From positions 248,001-312,000 of the forward strand of contig NZ_RAQM01000008.1 of assembly GCF_003610735.1 (NCBI RefSeq): a stretch of DNA of 64,000 nucleotides, given 5' to 3'. This stretch comes from Tenacibaculum lutimaris. Lineage in GTDB: Bacteria; Bacteroidota; Bacteroidia; Flavobacteriales; Flavobacteriaceae. The notes under the pieces are model-generated. The model made no database searches and was not told where the DNA came from. It saw only the letters and a list, made by a program, of their open reading frames with translations. A program made the position numbers and the translations under genes. The stretch's first letter is position 1. Each line of letters starts with the position of its first letter. Below are positions 34,242 to 44,325 of this stretch, one piece after another.

Positions 34242-35198
34242 ATGGATATATCGGTAGTAATACCTCTTCTTAACGAAGAAGAGTCTTTACACGAGTTACA
34301 CGATTGGATTGCAAACGTCATGCAATCCAATCAGTTTTTATACGAGCTCATTTTTATTGATGATGGTAGCACAGATACTTCTTGGAATGTTATTGAAGAG
34401 TTATCAGCTAAAAACAAATCAGTTAAAGGAATTCGTTTTCAAAAAAACTATGGAAAATCACAAGCGTTAGATGCTGGTTTTGGTCTAGCAAAAGGGCAAG
34501 TGGTTATTACCATGGATGCTGATTTACAAGATAGTCCAGATGAAATTCCTGAATTATATAAGCTCATTACAGAAGAAAATTTCGATTTAATTTCTGGATG
34601 GAAGAGAAAACGCTACGATAACGTAATTACTAAAAATATTCCATCTAAACTCTTCAATTGGGCCGCTCGTAAAACATCAGGACTAAAATTACACGATTTT
34701 AATTGTGGATTAAAAGCTTATAAAAATGAAGTTGTCAAAGCAGTTAAAGTTAGTGGTGAAATGCACCGCTATATTCCTGTATTGGCAAAAAACGAAGGAT
34801 TTAATCGTATTGATGAAAAGGTAGTACAACACCAAGCTCGTAAGTATGGAGTTACCAAATTTGGAATGGATCGTTTTGTAAACGGTTTTTTAGACTTAAT
34901 TACTATTTCATTTTTATCTAAATTCGGTAAACGCCCTATGCACTTTTTTGGTTTATGGGGAACTTTAATGTTTATTTTCGGATTCTTATCTGCCTTTTTT
35001 ATTGGGGTGATGAAAATATACCACCTTACTGTCGGAATAAAAGCAATACTCGTTACAAATAATCCTTGGTTTTACATAGCCTTAACTTCCATGATTTTAG
35101 GAACTCTAATGTTTTTAGCAGGATTCTTAGGTGAGCTAATTATCAAGAGTAATCCGCAACAAAAACATTATAAAATTAAAAAACAACTGAATTTTTAA
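34242..35198 (+). CDS. Glycosyltransferase family 2, DPM1/GtrB type
   Basis: A 318-aa GT2 enzyme. MDISVVIPLLNEEESL starts the GT-A fold, DDGSTD and MDADLQDSP carry the nucleotide- and metal-binding Asp residues. Two C-terminal transmembrane helices (about 232-255 and 267-295) anchor it. The form matches polyprenyl-phosphate sugar synthases such as dolichol-phosphate mannose synthase and GtrB, which load a sugar on undecaprenyl phosphate. The actual sugar is not determined. Confidence 0.88.
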   Translation: MDISVVIPLLNEEESLHELHDWIANVMQSNQFLYELIFIDDGSTDTSWNVIEELSAKNKSVKGIRFQKNYGKSQALDAGFGLAKGQVVITMDADLQDSPDEIPELYKLITEENFDLISGWKRKRYDNVITKNIPSKLFNWAARKTSGLKLHDFNCGLKAYKNEVVKAVKVSGEMHRYIPVLAKNEGFNRIDEKVVQHQARKYGVTKFGMDRFVNGFLDLITISFLSKFGKRPMHFFGLWGTLMFIFGFLSAFFIGVMKIYHLTVGIKAILVTNNPWFYIALTSMILGTLMFLAGFLGELIIKSNPQQKHYKIKKQLNF

Positions 35199-35203
35199 AC
35201 TCG

Positions 35204-35211
35204 TACCTTTG
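35204..35211 (+). promoter_or_regulatory. -7 box for the phosphosugar mutase gene
   Basis: TACCTTTG, 19 nt before the ATG at 35231. Confidence 0.55.
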
Positions 35212-35230
35212 TACGTTTTTTATTTGATAC

Positions 35231-36940
35231 ATGAAAGAGATTTTAAACAGCGCAAAACTGTGGCTTTCTGACGATTTCGATTCAGAAACCCAACAAGAAA
35301 TTCAGCAATTAATTAATACTAATGCTGACGATTTAGCAGATCGTTTTTATAAAAATTTAGAATTCGGAACTGGAGGAATGCGTGGAATTGTTGGCGCAGG
35401 TACCAACCGAATTAATAAATACACCTTAGGTAAAGCAACTCAAGGATTAAGTAATTACTTACACAAAACATATCCTGATAAAATATTAAAAGTAGCTATT
35501 GGTTACGATTGCCGCCACGACAGTGAATGGTTAGCTAAAGTGGTTGCTGATGTATTATCTGCAAATAACATTCAAGTATTTTTGTTTGAAGATATGCGTC
35601 CTACTCCAGAATTATCTTTTGCGGTAAATTATTTAGAATGTGACGCAGGAATCGTATTAACAGCTTCTCACAATCCACCAGAATACAATGGATACAAAGT
35701 GTATTGGAATGATGGTGGTCAAATAGTTCCACCACAAGACACAGAAATTATCAATGAAGTAAACTCATTAGCTTTTTCTGAAATCAATTTTAATGCAAAA
35801 GAAGAATTGATAACTTCTATCGGAAGCGAAATTGATGAAGCTTTTTGGAAATCTTCTTTAGCTAATGGTACTTTTGATATTAAAGGTCGTGAAGATTTAA
35901 AAATAGTATTTACTTCTTTACATGGAACGTCTATCAAATTAATTCCGGAGGTTTTAAAACGTGCTGGTTATACTCAAGTTCATATTGTTGAAGAACAAGC
36001 TACTCCTGATGGTGATTTCTCTACGGTTGAATCTCCAAATCCAGAAGAACCAGCAGCTCTTAAAATGGCGGTTGATTTAGCTAATAAAATTGATGCTGAT
36101 ATCGTATTGGGAACCGATCCTGATTCAGACAGAATTGGAATTGCTGTTAGAGATATAGATGGAAACATGACCTTGTTAAACGGAAATCAGACCATGAGTA
36201 TGATGACCGATTTCTTGATTAATGATTGGAAAAAACAAGGGAAGCTAGACGGAAAGCAATTTGTTGGATCAACAATTGTTTCAACCAATTTAGTGAATGA
36301 AATAGCAGATTCATATGGAGTGGAAACCAAAGTTGGATTAACTGGTTTTAAATGGATTGCTAAAATGATTAAAGATCACCCTGAACTTAACTTCATTGGT
36401 GGTGGCGAAGAGAGTTTTGGTTACATGGTAGGTGATTTTGTACGTGATAAAGATGCTGTTACCTCTGCCCTACTAGCCTGTGAAATCGCTTCAGATGCAA
36501 AATCTAACAATAGTTCTTTCTATAAAGAATTATTGAATTTATATACACGCCATCATTTTTATAAAGAGCATTTAATTTCTTTAGTAAAAAAAGGAATGGA
36601 TGGAGCACAGCAAATCAAACAAATGATGGTTGATTTACGTAATAATCCGTTTACTGAAATAGATGGATCAAAAGTTAAATACTTATACGATTATCAATCT
36701 TCAATAAGAAAAAACTTAATCACCGATGAGGAAAATACAATTGATATACCTAAGTCAAATGTATTGATTTACCAAACAGAAGACGGAACCAAAATTGCAG
36801 CTCGCCCAAGTGGTACTGAACCAAAAATTAAATTCTACTTTAGTGTTAAGAGTAAATTAAGTGATGTTTCAAATGCTAAAGAAGTAGAAAAAGATCTTGA
36901 CAACAAAATTCAACTTATTATTAAAGAACTAAATCTATAA
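35231..36940 (+). CDS. Phosphoglucomutase/phosphomannomutase family enzyme
   Basis: A 569-aa alpha-D-phosphohexomutase. The catalytic phospho-Ser lies in TASHNPPEYNGYKVYW, the metal-binding Asp residues in GTDPDSDRIG, the sugar-binding Glu in GGGEESFGYMVGD, and the phosphate-binding loop in RPSGTEPKIKFY. Length and the N-terminal NTNADDLADRFYKNLEFGTGGMRG indicate the PGM2-like long branch. It supplies hexose 1-phosphates for glycans. The ABC exporter follows with a one-base stop/start overlap. Confidence 0.93.
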   Translation: MKEILNSAKLWLSDDFDSETQQEIQQLINTNADDLADRFYKNLEFGTGGMRGIVGAGTNRINKYTLGKATQGLSNYLHKTYPDKILKVAIGYDCRHDSEWLAKVVADVLSANNIQVFLFEDMRPTPELSFAVNYLECDAGIVLTASHNPPEYNGYKVYWNDGGQIVPPQDTEIINEVNSLAFSEINFNAKEELITSIGSEIDEAFWKSSLANGTFDIKGREDLKIVFTSLHGTSIKLIPEVLKRAGYTQVHIVEEQATPDGDFSTVESPNPEEPAALKMAVDLANKIDADIVLGTDPDSDRIGIAVRDIDGNMTLLNGNQTMSMMTDFLINDWKKQGKLDGKQFVGSTIVSTNLVNEIADSYGVETKVGLTGFKWIAKMIKDHPELNFIGGGEESFGYMVGDFVRDKDAVTSALLACEIASDAKSNNSSFYKELLNLYTRHHFYKEHLISLVKKGMDGAQQIKQMMVDLRNNPFTEIDGSKVKYLYDYQSSIRKNLITDEENTIDIPKSNVLIYQTEDGTKIAARPSGTEPKIKFYFSVKSKLSDVSNAKEVEKDLDNKIQLIIKELNL

Positions 36941-38766
36941 TGAATTATTTTAAAAAGATTATTAGATATGCTATTCCTTATAAAAAATATGGATACTTAA
37001 ACGTACTATTTAATATCTTATATGCTCTTTTTTCAACACTTTCTTTTTTGGTGTTAATGCCAATGTTAGAAGTTATTTTTAAACAAGATGCACCTAGAGT
37101 TACTGAAAAACCAGTTTTTGAAGGAATTACGAAAATAATAGAGTATTTTAAAGGTAACATTTCTTTTTATGTAAATGAAATTTCTGGTGATGATAAGTCT
37201 AAAGCTTTAATGGTTGTTGTTGGTTTGGTTATCGCTACGTTTTTCTTTAAAAATATCTTTAATTACTTAGCTATGTATTTTATTACATTTTTAAGAAATG
37301 GTGTTTTAAAAGATATCAGAAATGATTTATATAAAAAAACAATAGAATTACCAATATCCTACTTTTCTGAAAAAAGAAAAGGTGATACCATGGCAAGAAT
37401 AGGAACTGATGTATTAGAAATTCAACACTCTTTCTTATCTATTTTAGAAATGTTGGTACGAGAACCTCTTACTATCATTTTTACTATTGTTGCTATGGTT
37501 GCTATTAGCTTTAAGCTAACTATTTTTGTTTTTATTTTTATCCCTATTTCTGGTTATATAATTTCTTTAATAGGAAAAAGTTTAAAACGAAAATCAGATA
37601 ATGTACAAAAAGAACAAGGATATTTTTTATCATTACTAGAAGAAACTTTAGGCGGACTAAAAGTTATTAAAGGGTTTACTGCTGAAAAAGAATTCCAACA
37701 AAAATTTGAGGGTTCAACTAACCGCTTTTACCATTTTTCTAACACCTTATTAAACAGAACCAATTTAGCGAGTCCTGCTAGTGAATTTTTAGGAATTGGC
37801 GTTATTGCTGTGTTGCTGTGGTATGGTGGTAGATTGGTTTTAGAAGAAGGCTCTTTACAAGGAGAAGATTTCATTGCTTATATGGGATTAGCCTATAATA
37901 TTTTAACTCCTGCTAAAGCCATTTCTAAAGCAAGTTATAATGTTAAAAAAGGAAATGCCGCTGCTGAACGTGTTTTAGAAATATTAGAGACAGAAAACCC
38001 ATTAAAAGACGCTCCAAATGCTATTGATAAAAAGACTTTTGATACTGATATTTCAATAGAGAACGTTTCTTTTAAATATGAAGACAACTACATTCTCAGA
38101 GATTTTTCTCTAAGCATACCTAAAGGGAAAATGGTTGCACTAGTAGGACAATCTGGAAGTGGTAAATCTACCATTGCTAATTTACTAACGCGTTTTTACG
38201 ATGTAAATAAAGGAAGTATTCTGCTTGATGGAATAGATATAAAAAACATTAAAAAACATTCACTACGTCAATTAGAAGGCTTAGTAACACAAGATTCCAT
38301 TTTATTTAATGATACTGTAAAAAACAATATTACTTTAGGTATTGAAGGCAAAAGTGATGAAGAAATTATTGAAGCAGCTAAAATTGCCAACGCTCACGAA
38401 TTTATAAAAGACTTGCCTAATGGTTATGATACCAATATTGGTGATAGTGGAAACAAACTATCGGGCGGACAAAAACAACGTTTAAGTATTGCTCGCGCGG
38501 TACTTAAAAATCCTCCAATTATGATTTTAGATGAAGCTACATCGGCTTTGGATACTGAATCAGAAAAATTGGTTCAAGATGCATTAGAAAAGATGATGCA
38601 AAATAGGACTTCTGTAGTCATTGCACATCGTTTGTCTACTATTCAAAAGGCAGATTTGATTGTAGTAATGCAAAAAGGAAAAATTGTTGAGCAAGGAACA
38701 CATGAAGAACTGATTTCCAAAAGCGGAACATATAAAAAACTTGTAGAAATGCAATCTTTAGGATAA
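36940..38766 (+). CDS. ABC exporter, MsbA-like (fused permease and ATPase)
   Basis: A 608-aa half transporter with an N-terminal six-helix type IV permease (about 1-330) and an ATPase domain (about 355-600). Walker A is VGQSGSGKSTIANLL, signature LSGGQKQRLSIARAV, Walker B PIMILDEATSALD, and switch His in IAHRLSTIQ. MsbA-type proteins flip lipid A across the inner membrane; a lipid or drug substrate is likewise possible here. One-base overlap with the mutase gene indicates coupled translation. Confidence 0.88.
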   Translation: MNYFKKIIRYAIPYKKYGYLNVLFNILYALFSTLSFLVLMPMLEVIFKQDAPRVTEKPVFEGITKIIEYFKGNISFYVNEISGDDKSKALMVVVGLVIATFFFKNIFNYLAMYFITFLRNGVLKDIRNDLYKKTIELPISYFSEKRKGDTMARIGTDVLEIQHSFLSILEMLVREPLTIIFTIVAMVAISFKLTIFVFIFIPISGYIISLIGKSLKRKSDNVQKEQGYFLSLLEETLGGLKVIKGFTAEKEFQQKFEGSTNRFYHFSNTLLNRTNLASPASEFLGIGVIAVLLWYGGRLVLEEGSLQGEDFIAYMGLAYNILTPAKAISKASYNVKKGNAAAERVLEILETENPLKDAPNAIDKKTFDTDISIENVSFKYEDNYILRDFSLSIPKGKMVALVGQSGSGKSTIANLLTRFYDVNKGSILLDGIDIKNIKKHSLRQLEGLVTQDSILFNDTVKNNITLGIEGKSDEEIIEAAKIANAHEFIKDLPNGYDTNIGDSGNKLSGGQKQRLSIARAVLKNPPIMILDEATSALDTESEKLVQDALEKMMQNRTSVVIAHRLSTIQKADLIVVMQKGKIVEQGTHEELISKSGTYKKLVEMQSLG

Positions 38767-38767
38767 T

Positions 38768-38798
38768 AAAAAAGAGAAGCAAAATGCTTCTCTTTTTT
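38768..38798. terminator. Bidirectional terminator after the ABC exporter
   Basis: 14-bp stem AAAAAAGAGAAGCA / TGCTTCTCTTTTTT with a 3-nt loop, between convergent genes. Confidence 0.88.
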
Positions 38799-38813
38799 AT
38801 TGTTTTTTTATTG

Positions 38814-40235
38814 TTAACCTATTTTTAAACCTAATTGTTCTCCTTTTTCCAACATAAACTGATAAGAAGCATCATGTTCATTAGGGATTTTACCATCTAA
38901 AATTGCTTCTTTTATAGCTTCTTTTATCTGACCAATTTCTCTGCAAGGCTTTAGATTAAAAGCTTCCATAATCTCTTCTCCGGTAATTGGCGGTTGAAAA
39001 TTACGAATTCTATCACGCTCTTCTACCTCTTTAATTTTTTGACGAACTAATTCAAAATTCTTATGGTAACGCTTAAACTTCTTTGGATTCTTAGTCGTAA
39101 TATCTGCTTCACACAACGTCATTAATGATTCAACATCATCACCTGCATCAAAAATTAAACGACGTACAGCAGAATCTGTCACTTCACTTGCTAAAACTAT
39201 TGGACGAGAGCTTAACATTACCATTTTCTGAACAAACTTCATTTTATTATTCAATGGCATTTTTAAACGCTTAAACAACTTATATACCATCTTTGATCCT
39301 ACAAACTCATGTGAATGGAAAGTCCAACCTATTTTTTTGTGATAACGTTTTGTAGGCGCCTTACCTATGTCGTGTAACAACGCTGCCCAACGAAGCCAAA
39401 CATCATCTGTATTTTCGGCAATATTATCTACTACCTCTAAGGTATGGTAAAAATTATCTTTGTGTTTTTGGCCTTCTACCTCCTCTACTCCTTTTAAAGC
39501 AATTAATTCTGGTAAAATTCGCTCTAACAACCCTGTTTTTTCTAATAATAAAAAACCTATAGAAGGTACTGGAGACTCTAAAATTTTATTCAACTCAACC
39601 ACAATACGTTCTCGAGTAATAATATCAATTCTTGAAGTATTTTTTGTAATTGCGTTTAACGAATTTTCTTCAATAGTAAAATTCAATTGGGTAGCAAATC
39701 GAATAGCACGCATCATACGTAACGGGTCATCAGAATAGGTAATATCCGGATCTAATGGTGTTCTTATAATTTTTGCTTTTAAATCTGTAATTCCTCCAAA
39801 AGGATCAAGTAACAGTCCAAAATCATCTTCATTTAAACTCAATGCTAATGCATTAATCGTAAAATCTCTTCGATTTTGATCGTCTTGTAAAGTTCCTTCA
39901 CAAACTTTTGGATTTCTACTTTCTTCCGAATACGATTCTTTACGTGCCCCCACAAACTCAACTTCAATATCTTGAAACCGCAACATGGCTGTTCCATAAG
40001 TTTTAAACACTTGAACCTTTGGCTTATAAGGTAGTAATTCAGCTACTTTTTGGGCTAATTCTATTCCACTTCCAACCGCAACTACATCAACATCTTTAGC
40101 GGTGCCTCTTTGTAAAATAAAATCACGAACAAAACCACCAATCACATAGCTTTCTAGTTGCAGTTCTTTAGCTGCTTGGGATATATATTGAAATATTTCT
40201 GTGGAAATTGCTTCCTTAAAATATTGTTTTTGCAT
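38814..40235 (-). CDS. CCA tRNA nucleotidyltransferase with HD domain
   Basis: A 473-aa class II nucleotidyltransferase. [23 protein letters not shown] contains the Gly-rich loop and the two catalytic Asp; [11 protein letters not shown] and [12 protein letters not shown] are CCA-adding/poly(A) polymerase signatures. An HD domain follows (about 255-370: [25 protein letters not shown]). It repairs or adds the 3' CCA of tRNAs. Both tRNAs in this window already encode CCA, so repair may be the main use. Confidence 0.88.
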   Translation of the reverse strand: MQKQYFKEAISTEIFQYISQAAKELQLESYVIGGFVRDFILQRGTAKDVDVVAVGSGIELAQKVAELLPYKPKVQVFKTYGTAMLRFQDIEVEFVGARKESYSEESRNPKVCEGTLQDDQNRRDFTINALALSLNEDDFGLLLDPFGGITDLKAKIIRTPLDPDITYSDDPLRMMRAIRFATQLNFTIEENSLNAITKNTSRIDIITRERIVVELNKILESPVPSIGFLLLEKTGLLERILPELIALKGVEEVEGQKHKDNFYHTLEVVDNIAENTDDVWLRWAALLHDIGKAPTKRYHKKIGWTFHSHEFVGSKMVYKLFKRLKMPLNNKMKFVQKMVMLSSRPIVLASEVTDSAVRRLIFDAGDDVESLMTLCEADITTKNPKKFKRYHKNFELVRQKIKEVEERDRIRNFQPPITGEEIMEAFNLKPCREIGQIKEAIKEAILDGKIPNEHDASYQFMLEKGEQLGLKIG

Positions 40236-40239
40236 ACAA

Positions 40240-40329
40240 TTATTCTCTAATCACTTCGACTTCTTTCTCTTCTATCTTAAAAATCACTAAAGAGTTTTCT
40301 GTCACTTTCTTCTCGTGCAAATTTACCAT
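40240..40329 (-). other. Possible 29-codon micro-ORF or leader before the CCA gene
   Basis: An ATG at 40327-40329 opens a 29-codon frame ([21 protein letters not shown] near its end) that stops 4 nt before the CCA enzyme ATG. A consensus -7 box TAAATTTG (40318-40325, minus) lies inside its first codons, so the frame cannot be translated from that promoter. It may be a gene remnant, a small protein, or chance from purine-rich DNA. Confidence 0.25.
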
Positions 40330-40442
40330 AATATAACACTACGTGAAAATGGATTTAAGTATTTCTTAAAATCTCACCTCAAAAAGCTATAAAATATGTA
40401 CTTTTACGACTTATCTTATTTGATTAAAGAATCGAAAAATTT

Positions 40443-41474
40443 ATGTTAAATTTAAACAATCAATCTGTTTTAATTACTGGAGGAACTGGCTCGTTTGGTA
40501 AAATGTTTACTAAACTTATTTTAAACAGGTTTCCTAACGTAAAGCGTCTTGTTATTTTATCTAGAGACGAACAAAAACACTTCCAAATGGCTCAAGAATT
40601 TCCTGAGTCACAATATCCACAAATCCGTTATTTTATTGGAGATGTTAGAGACGTTAAACGCCTCGAAAGTGCTTTTGAAGGTATAGATATAGTAATTCAT
40701 GCAGCTGCTATGAAACATGTTCATTTAGCAGAATACAACCCTATGGAATGTGTTAAAACGAACATTAATGGAGCTGAAAATGTTATTGATGCTGCTTTAA
40801 AATCTGGTGTTAAAAATGTAGTTGCTTTATCTACCGATAAAGCTGCAGCCCCAATTAATTTATATGGAGCAACAAAATTAGCTTCTGATAAATTATTTAT
40901 TGCTGCTAATAACATTAAAGGAAAAAGAGATATTAAATTTTCTGTTGTAAGATATGGGAATGTTATGGGGTCAAATGGTTCTGTTATGCCTTTTTTCTTA
41001 AAAAAGAAAAATAATGGAGAAGATTTTTTACCTATAACCGATGCAGATATGACTCGTTTCAACATTTCATTAGAAGATGGATGTGAGATGGTGTTTTATG
41101 CAATAGAAAAAGCTTGGGGAGGTGAAGTCTTCGTTCCAAAAATACCTTCGTATAAGATTACTGATGTAGCAACAGCTATTGCTCCTGAATTAGAACAAAA
41201 AATTGTTGGTATTAGACCTGGTGAAAAACTTCATGAAGAAATGATTACTTCATCAGATTCATACAATACTGTAGATTTAGGAAAGTATTACGCTATTTTG
41301 CCACAACAATCTCCTTATTCAACTTACACTAAAGAAGAATACAAAGCAGCATTCAATGCTATTGATGTACCTAAAGGGTTTGCTTATGATTCTGGTAATA
41401 ATGATGAATGGGAAACTATAGATAGTTTAAGAGCATTAGTAAAAAAACATGTAGACCCTAATTTTGAAGCGTAA
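40443..41474 (+). CDS. pseB: UDP-N-acetylglucosamine 4,6-dehydratase (inverting)
   Basis: The first enzyme of pseudaminic acid synthesis: an extended SDR that dehydrates and C5-epimerises UDP-GlcNAc. The 343-aa protein shows TGGTGSFGKMF (NAD loop), HAAAMKHVHLAEYNP, and the catalytic NLYGATKLASDKL in the YxxxK position. RPGEKLHEEMI is a PseB signature. It opens a tight operon: pseC starts on its last base. Confidence 0.94.
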   Translation: MLNLNNQSVLITGGTGSFGKMFTKLILNRFPNVKRLVILSRDEQKHFQMAQEFPESQYPQIRYFIGDVRDVKRLESAFEGIDIVIHAAAMKHVHLAEYNPMECVKTNINGAENVIDAALKSGVKNVVALSTDKAAAPINLYGATKLASDKLFIAANNIKGKRDIKFSVVRYGNVMGSNGSVMPFFLKKKNNGEDFLPITDADMTRFNISLEDGCEMVFYAIEKAWGGEVFVPKIPSYKITDVATAIAPELEQKIVGIRPGEKLHEEMITSSDSYNTVDLGKYYAILPQQSPYSTYTKEEYKAAFNAIDVPKGFAYDSGNNDEWETIDSLRALVKKHVDPNFEA

Positions 41475-42625
41475 TGGAAAATTTTAAAATTCCTTACGGA
41501 AGACAGAATATTGAACAAGACGATATCAAAGCTGTAGTAGAAACACTACAAACAGACTTCTTAACTCAAGGACCAAAAGTTAAAGAGTTTGAAGATAAGT
41601 TTGCTCAATATATAGGAGCTAAATATGCTTTAGCTGTTAACAATGCAACTTCAGGATTACATTTGGCTGTTTTAGCTATGAACCTTAAAAAAGGTAATAG
41701 AGTTATTACAACTCCTATTACTTTTGCTGCTTCAGCTAACTGTGTTCGTTATGCTCAAGGTGAAGTTTGGTTTGCCGATATAGATCCAAATACTTATCTA
41801 TTATCTCTCGAAAGTACCCGAAAACTTATTGAAGGTAAACCTAAAGGTTTCTTTAAAGGAATAATTCCTGTAGATTTTGCAGGACTGCCTGCTAATTTAG
41901 AAGAGTTTAGAAAACTAGCAGATGAACATGATTTATGGATCATAGAAGATGCCTGTCATGCTCCTGGTGGTTATTTTACAGATTCTAAAAATAATAAACA
42001 ATACTGTGGTAATGGTAATTATGCTGACATAGGTGTTTTTTCTTTTCATCCTGTAAAGCATATTGCTTGTGGTGAAGGAGGAATGTTAACCACGAACTCT
42101 AAAGAAGTTTATAACAAACTATCCCTATTAAGAACTCACGGAATTACAAAAGAGAATATGAGTGAGAATCATGGTGGATGGTTTTATGAAATGCAAGAAC
42201 TTGGCTTTAATTACAGGTTAACAGACTTTCAATCTGCTTTAGGTATTACACAATTAGCCAAAAACAATCGTGGAGTAATTCGCCGAAACGAAATTGCTCA
42301 AACATATAAAAACGCATTTCAGGGAAAAATTAAATTTCAAAGTTTACCTAGTGGTAGCTATAATGCACACCATTTATTTGTTATTGAAGTTGATAACAGA
42401 AAAGAACTATATGACTTTTTAAAATCGCACAATATTTTTGCGCAAATACACTACATTCCCGTACACACCTTACCATACTATAAAAATATTGGGTATTCTG
42501 AAGCTGAATTAACTAATGCTGAAAAATATTATTCTAGATGTATTAGTTTACCTATGTTCCCTAGTTTAACTGACGAAGAATTACAGTATGTAATTGATAA
42601 AGTTTTAGAATTTATTAATGACTAA
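41474..42625 (+). CDS. pseC: UDP-4-amino-4,6-dideoxy-N-acetyl-L-altrosamine transaminase
   Basis: PLP-dependent aminotransferase of the DegT/DnrJ/EryC1 fold, second step of the pseudaminate pathway. The 383-aa protein has the N-terminal IPYGRQNIEQDDIKAV, ALAVNNATSGLHLAVLAM, the Asp in IIEDACHAPGG, and the internal-aldimine Lys in FSFHPVKHIACGEGG. It overlaps pseB by one base and pseF by 8 bp. Confidence 0.94.
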   Translation: MENFKIPYGRQNIEQDDIKAVVETLQTDFLTQGPKVKEFEDKFAQYIGAKYALAVNNATSGLHLAVLAMNLKKGNRVITTPITFAASANCVRYAQGEVWFADIDPNTYLLSLESTRKLIEGKPKGFFKGIIPVDFAGLPANLEEFRKLADEHDLWIIEDACHAPGGYFTDSKNNKQYCGNGNYADIGVFSFHPVKHIACGEGGMLTTNSKEVYNKLSLLRTHGITKENMSENHGGWFYEMQELGFNYRLTDFQSALGITQLAKNNRGVIRRNEIAQTYKNAFQGKIKFQSLPSGSYNAHHLFVIEVDNRKELYDFLKSHNIFAQIHYIPVHTLPYYKNIGYSEAELTNAEKYYSRCISLPMFPSLTDEELQYVIDKVLEFIND

Positions 42626-43313
42626 AATAGCCATCATACCAGCAAGAGGAGGTAGTAAGAGAATTCCTAAAAAAAATATTAAAGATTTTTTAGGAAAACC
42701 TATTATTGCTTATTCTATTGAAACTGCTATACAAAGTAATCTTTTTGATGAAGTTATTGTTTCAACAGACAGTGAAGAAATAGCTGAAATAGCAAAAAAA
42801 CATGGAGCTAAAACTCCTTTTTTAAGAAGCGAAAAAAATTCAGATGATTTCGCTACTACTTTTGATGTAATTCAAGAAGTTTTAGAATGGTATTCTGCTA
42901 ATGATAAAAATATAGAAACAGCTTGTTGCATCTATGCAACAGCTCCTTTTATAACTAGTGATTTATTAAAACTAGCAGAACAAAACCTAACAACTAATCA
43001 ATTTGATACTGTTTTTCCAGTAACTCGATTCGGTTTCCCAATCCAGAGAGCTATTAAGAAAACAAATGATGCCGGTAAAATGGATTTATTTCAACCTGAA
43101 CACTTAAACAGTAGATCACAAGATTTAGAACCTGCTTTTCAAGATGCTGGACAATTCTACTTCTTTAAACCTGATATTATTTTAGAAAAGAAAAAAGTTT
43201 GGACAGATAACTCAGGAATAATCGAAATTGATGAATTATTAGCCCAAGATATCGATAATGAAACAGACTGGAAATTAGCTGAATTAAAATATCAACTTGC
43301 TTTTGGAAACTAA
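42618..43313 (+). CDS. pseF: Pseudaminic acid cytidylyltransferase
   Basis: A 231-aa CMP-sugar synthetase that activates pseudaminic acid with CTP. IIPARGGSKRIPKKNIKDFLGKP is the CTP-binding N-terminus, VSTDSEEIAEIA the second motif, and YATAPFIT and DAGQFYFF belong to the sugar-binding region. The match to PseF rather than NeuA is supported by the neighbours pseB, pseC and pseI. The next gene begins within its last 17 bp. Confidence 0.92.
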   Translation: MTKIAIIPARGGSKRIPKKNIKDFLGKPIIAYSIETAIQSNLFDEVIVSTDSEEIAEIAKKHGAKTPFLRSEKNSDDFATTFDVIQEVLEWYSANDKNIETACCIYATAPFITSDLLKLAEQNLTTNQFDTVFPVTRFGFPIQRAIKKTNDAGKMDLFQPEHLNSRSQDLEPAFQDAGQFYFFKPDIILEKKKVWTDNSGIIEIDELLAQDIDNETDWKLAELKYQLAFGN

Positions 43314-44325
43314 AGAACATACATATACTGCTTTAAAAGAACAATCTTTTTCTCAAGGAGAATTTTCAATAGTACCTATACGCTTTGAAGATAAATTGCA
43401 AATAATGCAGTGGAGAAATGAACAAATGTATCATTTACGTCAAGCAAAAGAACTAACAGAAAATGATCAAGAGACATATTTCAACAATGTTGTTTCTAAA
43501 TTATTTAATCAAGAGCACCCCTCGCAAATTTTATTTTCTTACTTAAAGGGTAATAAATGTATAGGTTATGGAGGTTTAGTACATATCAATTGGATTGATA
43601 AAAATGCCGAAATTTCCTTTATTATGGATACCTCTTTAGAAAATGATTTTTTTAATTTTCATTGGAAAATATATTTAGGACTTATAGAAAAAGTAGCTTT
43701 TGATGAGCTAAATTTACATAAAATCTTCACCTATGCCTTTGACTTAAGACCTCATTTATATGCAGCTCTTGAAGAAAGTGGTTATGATAAAGAAGCCGTT
43801 TTAAAAGAACATTGCTTCTATAAGAATGAATTTAAAGATGTTATAATTCATTCAAAAAAAAAGAATAAAATTGTTATCAGAGATGTTAATTTAAATGATG
43901 TTAACCTATTATTTGATTGGGCTAATGACGAGTTAACACGTAAAAACTCTTTTAATTCAAATGAAATTAGTTTTAAAGAGCATGAACAATGGTTTACCTC
44001 CAAATTAAAAGATAATAATTCTCTTTTTTTTATTGGAATGATTAATACCTCTCCTATTGGGCTTGTTCGTTATGAAGTTGGTGAAGAAAATACTATTGTT
44101 AGTATTAGCATAGATAAAAACTTCAGAGGAAAAAAGCTCGCTCCTTCTTTACTTAAAGAAGCAGCAATAAGTTATTTTAAAACAAATAAGAAACCTATTT
44201 TGGCATATATCAAAAAAGAAAATATTGCCTCAGTAAAATCTTTCGAAAAAGCTGGTTACACATTTTATTCGAAAGAAAAAGTAAATAATATAGATAGCTA
44301 TATTTATAAACTAGAATCATTATGA
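43297..44325 (+). CDS. Tandem GNAT N-acetyltransferase (PseH-like candidate)
   Basis: A 342-aa protein with two GNAT domains. The first, about 15-190, includes IGYGGLVHINWIDKNAEISFIM and HKIFTYAFDLRPHLYAALEESGY. The second, about 192-340, includes IGLVRYEVGEENTIVSISI, RGKKLAPSLLKEA and ENIASVKSFEKAGY. One of them probably acts as PseH, acetylating the 4-amino group of the altrosamine intermediate; the other has no assigned role. There is no PseG-like hydrolase domain (no glycosyltransferase-type DxxxxGxGHxxR). It starts at TTG 43297, overlapping pseF; the nearest ATG would remove part of domain 1. Confidence 0.75.
   Translation: MLLETKEHTYTALKEQSFSQGEFSIVPIRFEDKLQIMQWRNEQMYHLRQAKELTENDQETYFNNVVSKLFNQEHPSQILFSYLKGNKCIGYGGLVHINWIDKNAEISFIMDTSLENDFFNFHWKIYLGLIEKVAFDELNLHKIFTYAFDLRPHLYAALEESGYDKEAVLKEHCFYKNEFKDVIIHSKKKNKIVIRDVNLNDVNLLFDWANDELTRKNSFNSNEISFKEHEQWFTSKLKDNNSLFFIGMINTSPIGLVRYEVGEENTIVSISIDKNFRGKKLAPSLLKEAAISYFKTNKKPILAYIKKENIASVKSFEKAGYTFYSKEKVNNIDSYIYKLESL

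Noticed and set aside
43297..44325. A PseG-PseH fusion
   Set aside because: The N-terminal half reads as a GNAT domain and lacks the GT28-like motifs of PseG.
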